This document shows positions 6,148-9,335 of a DNA stretch of 9,335 bases, piece after piece; the stretch's first letter is position 1; every line of letters begins with the position of its first letter. The position numbers were made by a program, and so were the translations under genes. The notes below the pieces were generated by a model. The model saw nothing but the letters and a program-made list of their open reading frames with translations, had not been told where the DNA came from and did no database searches. Origin of the DNA: Candidatus Nitrosopolaris rasttigaisensis (GTDB lineage: Archaea > Thermoproteota > Nitrososphaeria > Nitrososphaerales > Nitrososphaeraceae); the NCBI GenBank assembly GCA_933226995.1, contig CAKOFP010000086.1, positions 1-9,335 of the forward strand, given 5' to 3'.

Positions 6148-6271
6148 TGCTAAAAGGAACAGCGAATAAGATTATTCTCTGATAGGTCAGATTGGGAGAA
6201 CCAAAATCTCATCAAGTATCCATGCTATGAGTGATATGAAAAGCATTACAACAGACGGCGATATCTGAGAA

Positions 6272-7912
6272 ATGTACATTCTTGGTATAAATGGTGGTGT
6301 TAGGTCTGGGAATCAGGACGCGTCCGCATGCTTACTTAATGATGGGAAATTAATTGCTGCAGCGGAAGAGGAGCGTTTTCTTAGGATAAAGTTTGCAAGC
6401 GGTGTCCTTCCCAAAAATGCGATAAGATTTTGCCTCGAATTTGCCGATATATCCATACATGACGTATCCTATGTAGTATACCCTGCGATAACGTATTCAA
6501 ATATTGAAAATATTCTTGAGACTTACTTTAAATTTCATTTCGGGTTTTGTCCTAAAATAAAGCTTGTTGATCATCATATGGCACATGCTGCGAGTGTTTT
6601 TTATACATCGAGTTTTGATGAATCCATGATAATTACAGCAGATCTGACAGGCGAAGGGAAATCCACTACTCTTTGCTATGGAGCGGATGACAAGATATCT
6701 GTTCTAAAGGAATTTAGAGTGCCACATTCACTGGGCTTTTTTTATTCAATGGTAACTCAGTATCTTGGATTCCAAAGAGATAGTGACGAGTACAAAGTAA
6801 TGGGTCTTTCAGCTTACGGCACTAGTAATGCGGTAAAAAATTATGACTTCTCGTGGTTACTTAGTTTGACAGATAATAATGGTGGCGGTGCTGATTACTC
6901 ATTAAATAGTGACTGTCTACGCCTCAATGAGATTAACAGGACTCCTCCCAGACAAGAACCACTATATTCAGAAAATTTTTTATCTAAATTACCTATGCCA
7001 CGCCGTCTTCCACATATGCCAATAGATGGATACTATAAAGACATAGCAAAAAGCGCTCAAGTGCATTTGGAAAAGGTAGCTTTGTTTCTTTTAAAATATC
7101 TTTACGACAAGACATCTTCAACAAATCTTTGTCTTGCAGGAGGAGTAGCTCTCAATGTTCTGATGAATCAAAAATTATTGGAATCTGGATTTGTCAACAA
7201 TGTTCACCTTACAAGTGTTCCAGGTGATAATGGCCTTTCTCTAGGAGCAGCAATACTAGTTGCAAAAGAAAATGGATTTAAAATAGACAAGTACGAACAC
7301 CCATTTTGGGGTCCGGAATATACGAATGAACAGATTGAACATGTATTAGCAAGGGCAAAAGTTCGTTTCGAGCGTATGAAAGACATTTCTAAAGAAGTCG
7401 CTCATCTGGTTGCTCAAGGGAAAATTATTGGGTGGTTTCAGGACAGAATGGAACTAGGGGCTAGAGCACTTGGATCACGCTCGATTCTTTCAGATCCTAG
7501 GGATAAAACTATGAAAGACAGGCTCAACAAGCATATAAAATTCAGAGAAGATTTTAGACCATTTGCACCTTCCGTGTTAGAAGAGAGATCTCCTGAATAT
7601 TTCATGAACTGTAGATATGCACCTTTTATGGCAATAACCTATAATGTCAGACTAGATAAAGTAAAGGAGATTCCTACACCAACCCATGTAGACAACACAG
7701 CACGGATACAAACTGTTGCAAAAGGCCAAAACGGATTATACTATGATCTAATAAGTAATTTTGAGATGGAGACAGGAGTTCCTGTAATCACTAACACGAG
7801 TCTAAATGTTATGAACCAGCCTATCTGTCTATCGCCAGTAGATGCACTCTCTACGTTTTATGGTACTGGGATGGATGGCATTGCTATAGGGGATTTCCTC
7901 GTACTCAAATGA
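6272..7912 (+). CDS. O-carbamoyltransferase, NodU/CmcH/TobZ family
   Basis: This 546-residue enzyme is full length for the family. Family members use carbamoyl phosphate and ATP to form a carbamoyl-adenylate and then carbamoylate a hydroxyl on a sugar or small molecule. The N-terminal domain (1-330) has ILGINGG, AAAEEERFLRIK (about 28-40), metal-site motif HHMAHA (101-106), SLGFFYSMVTQYLGF (153-167), DEYKVMGLSAYG (172-183), and the ATP-site motifs AGGVALN (289-295) and PGDNGLSLGAA (317-327). The C-terminal domain has ELGARALGSRSILSDPR (394-410), REDFRPFAPSVLEE (425-438), NTSLN (508-512) and a closing GMDGIAIGDFLVLK. The usual His-Asp near residue 15 is Gln-Asp (SGNQDASA). An in-frame TGA two codons before the ATG fixes the start. 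No glycosyltransferase or other biosynthetic gene lies beside it, so the substrate is unknown; cell-surface sugars are a guess. Confidence 0.95.
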   Translation: MYILGINGGVRSGNQDASACLLNDGKLIAAAEEERFLRIKFASGVLPKNAIRFCLEFADISIHDVSYVVYPAITYSNIENILETYFKFHFGFCPKIKLVDHHMAHAASVFYTSSFDESMIITADLTGEGKSTTLCYGADDKISVLKEFRVPHSLGFFYSMVTQYLGFQRDSDEYKVMGLSAYGTSNAVKNYDFSWLLSLTDNNGGGADYSLNSDCLRLNEINRTPPRQEPLYSENFLSKLPMPRRLPHMPIDGYYKDIAKSAQVHLEKVALFLLKYLYDKTSSTNLCLAGGVALNVLMNQKLLESGFVNNVHLTSVPGDNGLSLGAAILVAKENGFKIDKYEHPFWGPEYTNEQIEHVLARAKVRFERMKDISKEVAHLVAQGKIIGWFQDRMELGARALGSRSILSDPRDKTMKDRLNKHIKFREDFRPFAPSVLEERSPEYFMNCRYAPFMAITYNVRLDKVKEIPTPTHVDNTARIQTVAKGQNGLYYDLISNFEMETGVPVITNTSLNVMNQPICLSPVDALSTFYGTGMDGIAIGDFLVLK

Positions 7913-7932
7913 TAGATAGAGATAGAGATGAT
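7911..7932. repeat. GATA-type simple repeat overlapping a stop codon
   Basis: An imperfect tract of GATA and GAGATA units begins inside the carbamoyltransferase TGA, which is followed at once by an in-frame TAG. A second GATA tandem at 3226-3236 lies at a frameshift in the reductase-like remnant. Confidence 0.5.
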
Positions 7933-8397
7933 ACACTCAAATTTAACCGACTATGCTTCACGGAGCATACACTAACTATAATATTCTGTCATTTTATTCA
8001 GTGTTTATAATATCGTTTCTAGTGGAGATATTAGAAACAACTCTCCATATTTCCAAGCCTAAGAAATCTTGTGTATGACACATCATAAACCGGTAGTATT
8101 GGACGTTCTTATGACAATTGAGAAAAAAGAATGTTTTGGGTAATGGTAACCTTGCGCCGGTGATAATACAGGAGGTAGGTTTCAGTACCCCTACGCCTCA
8201 TAGGTATAGCCATGTAGTGCATGTCAGCTATAATATCGAAAACCCTGACTTCAACATCAGAACTTTTCTTTCACGCATGGCGCAAGCATGAGACCATATG
8301 TTAAGCACATCAAATGAATGTGTTGTATCCAAGGAAAACGTTTCAACGTTATTCATTACTTTTCCTAACTCAGATACTCAATCATAATCACGTTCGT
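7913..8397. other. Intergenic region with inverted repeats and ambiguous open frames
   Basis: No intact gene is recognised. It holds a GATA tract, a hairpin at 7952-7969, and an inverted repeat GTTTCTA (8015-8021) with TAGAAAC (8032-8038). From 8118 the plus strand is open to 8387 except for one TGA at 8289 (pieces such as LAPVIIQEVGFSTPTPHRYS and ECVVSKENVSTLFITFPNSD). The minus strand also has open frames over the same bases (FDIIADMHYMAIPMRRRGTE, and another starting MNNVETFSLDTTHSF). I cannot tell which strand coded. More decayed gene sequence is likely, but no family is recognised. Confidence 0.4.
7952..7969 (+). terminator. Hairpin downstream of carbamoyltransferase
   Basis: TATGCT and AGCATA form a perfect 6-bp stem with a 6-base loop, about 40 bp past the stop. 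No T-run follows, so it may be a transcript-end or stability element, not a true terminator. Confidence 0.3.
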
Positions 8398-8608
8398 TCA
8401 ATCCATGTACTTTTTCATCCAAGTCATTGAGGAGTCTACCGACAGACTTTGTATTTGCCGCATGTAATAATAAAACATCAGCACCAGTGTTGCCATTATA
8501 TCGATGGACTGTGCTACACTGAGCACATTAAGTAATCCTAGGCCTAATACTATAAAGCCTGTAAAGATGGCAGCATAATGCCATGGAACTTTCCTTATTG
8601 GCAGGCAC
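8398..8608 (-). pseudogene. Small two-helix membrane protein broken by a +1 frameshift
   Basis: A GTG at 8608 begins MPANKE, but the frame is soon lost. Shifting by one base near 8590-8595 (AAGGAAAG) joins it to an open frame ending at TGA 8398-8400 and yields a coherent protein of about 70 residues. That protein reads VPWHYAAIFTGFIVLGLGLL (first membrane helix), then DIMATLVLMFYYYMRQ (second helix), and a polar tail ending MTWMKKYMD. In the broken state the second frame has no good start before an internal GTG at about residue 30. I do not recognise the family. It follows the MOSC gene on the same strand by 39 bp and may once have been co-transcribed. A sequencing error is an alternative explanation for a single-base lesion. 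Confidence 0.5.
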
Positions 8609-8647
8609 TAAGATTTTCCTTTTTTAGTGGCTTGAAACACGCAGAGT

Positions 8648-9335
8648 TTATCCTTCGAGTCGCACAAGGTCTCCGCGACGAATTGTTCCACCCTGCTGAA
8701 CTGATGCATAGACTCCGGCATTCACCTGGTTATACCTTGCGATCGTGCGCAAGATACCTAAATCTTTGGGAAGGTCCCCCTGCGGCAGTGTCGTCATCAC
8801 ACACCTCGTGACCCGCAGCACAATATCCTCGCCGATCATTATCTTCTTGCCCATCCATAAATTCTCGATAAAGTCCTTCTCTCCAGATGCAGACTCTATC
8901 ACTATGTTTGGCCTAAACCGTCGAATCTCGAAGCGCCCTTCAGGATAGAGTTCTCGTAGACGGTTGATTGTAGAGGTCGTCAAGAGATGAATTACAGCAA
9001 GATCGAAGAAGGTTTGGGAAGGCATGGTTTCGTCGGTGACCTTCTCTCTTTGTGCTAGGCCATCTATATCCGGCCAGTACTCCTCGTAGCTTGGCCTCTC
9101 CAAACTAGCCCTCATGAGCCTAACATCTTGATTAAGAACCTTTGACAAAGTGTAATCAATATTATCCTGATCGGAGAAAATGTGGGTGCCATCTGGGAAG
9201 GTAATCCTGACTGGTGGAATGTTCTCGACGACTTGTAGTGGGTCTATAAAGACAGAACGAAAGTCGAAGAGCTTTCCCCATTTCTTAGGGTTCTTGGCAC
9301 TAGCCACCTTGCCAGTTTTCTGGTCGATTAGTGTG
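8648..9335 (-). CDS. MOSC-domain protein, 5'-truncated by window edge
   Basis: The frame is open to the window end. A GTG at 9307 is preceded in frame by TLIDQKTGK, and the segment T-G-K-V-A-S-A-K-N-P runs across it, so the real start lies outside. About 228 residues are visible. From the GTG, residues 1-90 are the rest of the N-terminal beta-barrel half (MOSC_N-like). Residues about 95-217 are the MOSC domain, with RRFRPNIVIES (129-139), the key cysteine Cys169 in VTRCVMTTLPQGD, DLGILRTIARYN, GVYASV and GTIRRGDLVRL at the end. MOSC proteins, such as the C-terminal domain of molybdenum-cofactor sulfurase and the mARC/YiiM proteins, use this cysteine to carry sulfur or bind the cofactor. Which reaction applies here is not determined. 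It is visibly richer in G+C than the genes to its left, consistent with host backbone, and looks intact. Confidence 0.9.
   Translation of the reverse strand, partial: TLIDQKTGKVASAKNPKKWGKLFDFRSVFIDPLQVVENIPPVRITFPDGTHIFSDQDNIDYTLSKVLNQDVRLMRASLERPSYEEYWPDIDGLAQREKVTDETMPSQTFFDLAVIHLLTTSTINRLRELYPEGRFEIRRFRPNIVIESASGEKDFIENLWMGKKIMIGEDIVLRVTRCVMTTLPQGDLPKDLGILRTIARYNQVNAGVYASVQQGGTIRRGDLVRLEG

Noticed and set aside
8337..8350. AACGTT repeated twice with a 2-base spacer
   Set aside because: Two short palindromes in an uncertain region, with no gene start nearby; probably chance.
8578..8948. Plus-strand open frames of 77 and 67 codons
   Set aside because: They are antisense to the MOSC coding sequence and the small membrane-protein remnant.
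1..9335. CRISPR array, rRNA or tRNA gene
   Set aside because: I saw no regularly spaced repeats and no RNA-gene signature on either strand.

Overview
The window looks like an accessory stretch of an ammonia-oxidising archaeal (Nitrososphaeria, formerly Thaumarchaeota) chromosome. This is inferred from protein style and was not tested by search. The clues are a tyrosine recombinase with a C-terminal zinc ribbon and coiled coil, a small archaeal winged-helix regulator, a leaderless GTG start placed the right distance from an archaeal TATA box, and small Cys/His-rich lineage-type proteins. Most of the window is AT-rich. The MOSC gene at the right end and several decayed gene remnants are visibly richer in G+C, which suggests a higher-GC host chromosome with AT-rich insertions.

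Layout. Bases 2-742 (+) hold the 3' part of an unrecognised gene. It meets, tail to tail, a tyrosine recombinase (801-2294, -). A short divergent region with a 12-bp palindrome separates the recombinase from a 99-residue Cys/His-rich protein (2453-2752, +). Bases 2753-4811 are a gene graveyard. It holds an aldo/keto reductase-like remnant (about 3056-3327, +), a P-II-like remnant (about 3973-4219, -) and a YCII-family remnant (4406-4714, +). The one intact gene inside it is a secreted OB-fold-like protein (3329-3805, -). Next comes a two-gene operon on the minus strand: a seven-helix membrane protein (5106-5996) followed 3 bp later by a winged-helix regulator (4812-5102). It is divergent from a full-length NodU/CmcH-type O-carbamoyltransferase (6272-7912, +). 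The 275-bp region between them carries nested inverted repeats. Bases 7913-8647 hold more debris, including a small membrane-protein gene broken by what looks like one extra base (8398-8608, -). The 5'-truncated MOSC-domain gene (8648 to the window end, -) closes the window.

How the parts may work together. The recombinase, the AT-rich islands and at least four broken genes indicate a region of repeated insertion and decay. The membrane protein and its regulator form one transcription unit and may sense and control something, possibly themselves and the divergent carbamoyltransferase. That link is inferred from gene arrangement only. No CRISPR array, rRNA or tRNA gene was found.
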